64,000 nucleotides of DNA from the NCBI RefSeq assembly GCF_963678635.1, contig NC_087064.1:83071847-83135846 (forward strand). Direction: 5' to 3'. Under the pieces are notes generated by a model. It searched no databases. It was not told the DNA's origin and worked only from the letters and a program-made list of their open reading frames with translations. Of the stretch, positions 63,893-64,000 are shown piece after piece; position 1 is the stretch's first letter, and each line of letters begins with the position of its first letter. The DNA is from Symsagittifera roscoffensis (lineage: Eukaryota > Xenacoelomorpha > Acoela > Convolutidae). The position numbers were made by a program, and so were the translations under genes.

Positions 63893-64000
63893 TGTAACGT
63901 TTGCCCAGACATCACAGTGACGGAGCGTAGAAAAAGTTCCTACTGGCGACTGGCACGCGTCAGTTACCTTAGTTCTACTCGTTTTTAAATGTCTAGACCT
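63893..64000 (-). repeat. LTR fragment at the window edge
   Basis: Begins TGTAACGTTTGCCC and continues as at 58,038. The rest is off the window. Confidence 0.75.

Noticed and set aside
1-64000. tRNA or rRNA genes, CRISPR arrays, bacterial operons
   Set aside because: No cloverleaf-like box A/B pair, no rRNA-like stretch and no spaced direct-repeat array was noticed; the tandem repeats found are minisatellites without unique spacers.

Overview
The window looks like a repeat-dense piece of a nematode chromosome, probably Caenorhabditis-type. The evidence is AT-rich spacer DNA, a CR1-like LINE family, a large Ty3-like LTR element, a Maverick-like giant transposon and a TTTTCAG-type splice acceptor. 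I find no convincing host gene, no tRNA or rRNA gene and no CRISPR array. Nearly everything is nested or tandemly duplicated transposable element.

1-15,654 (+ strand, visibly more GC-rich than the rest) is the 3' part of a very large Ty3/gypsy-like retrotransposon. The window opens inside reverse transcriptase; RNase H and integrase follow, broken by stops and frameshifts. Downstream lies an unusually long accessory region: a macrodomain ORF resembling the TARG1/Poa1p type, a coiled-coil ORF, an intact SGNH (GDSL) esterase ORF, a second decayed SGNH-like ORF, and about 5 kb of unrecognised coding sequence ending at 13,549. A 0.6-kb hairpin and a probable 3' LTR (14,587-15,654) follow. The LTR abuts a LINE at 15,655. 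A second, minus-strand copy of the LTR and of the last coding segment at 58,038-59,732 shows that the unrecognised ORF belongs to this element.

15,655-62,500 is mostly minus-strand LINE. One family is present in at least four large copies (L1, L1c, L2, L3) plus partial copies (L1b, L4). Each has a long 5' region, an ORF1 with SGNH-esterase motifs, a Cys/His-rich plus coiled-coil and RRM-like segment, an APE-type endonuclease, a reverse transcriptase with FADD, and a 0.74-kb 3' UTR. L1c, L2 and L3 are head-to-tail and carry the same aberrant junction, so a ~6.79-kb segment was duplicated after the junction formed. A second direct duplication of period 5,855 bp covers about 55-58 kb and 61-64 kb.

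22,916-36,929 is the most interesting object: a 14,014-bp, very AT-rich element with giant terminal inverted repeats (about 4.3 and 3.1 kb), ends AGTAG...CTACT and a 6-bp target duplication (CAGGAT/CAAGAT). It is inserted into LINE L1c, and uninterrupted LINE copies show the empty site. TG-less AG...CT ends and a 6-bp duplication are Maverick/Polinton features, yet no DNA polymerase B, integrase, ATPase or capsid gene is visible. The centre instead has several small compact ORFs. Five of them appear to share a strand-plus-helix signature reminiscent of the PC4/p15 single-stranded-DNA-binding fold. A C2H2/C2HC zinc-finger ORF is carried in the inverted repeats, intact on the right and stopped on the left.

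56,700-64,000 holds LTR pieces, a chimeric LTR-like unit, a decayed LTR-element 3' end and LINE L4, all in duplicated blocks. All family names come from motifs read by eye; no search was run.
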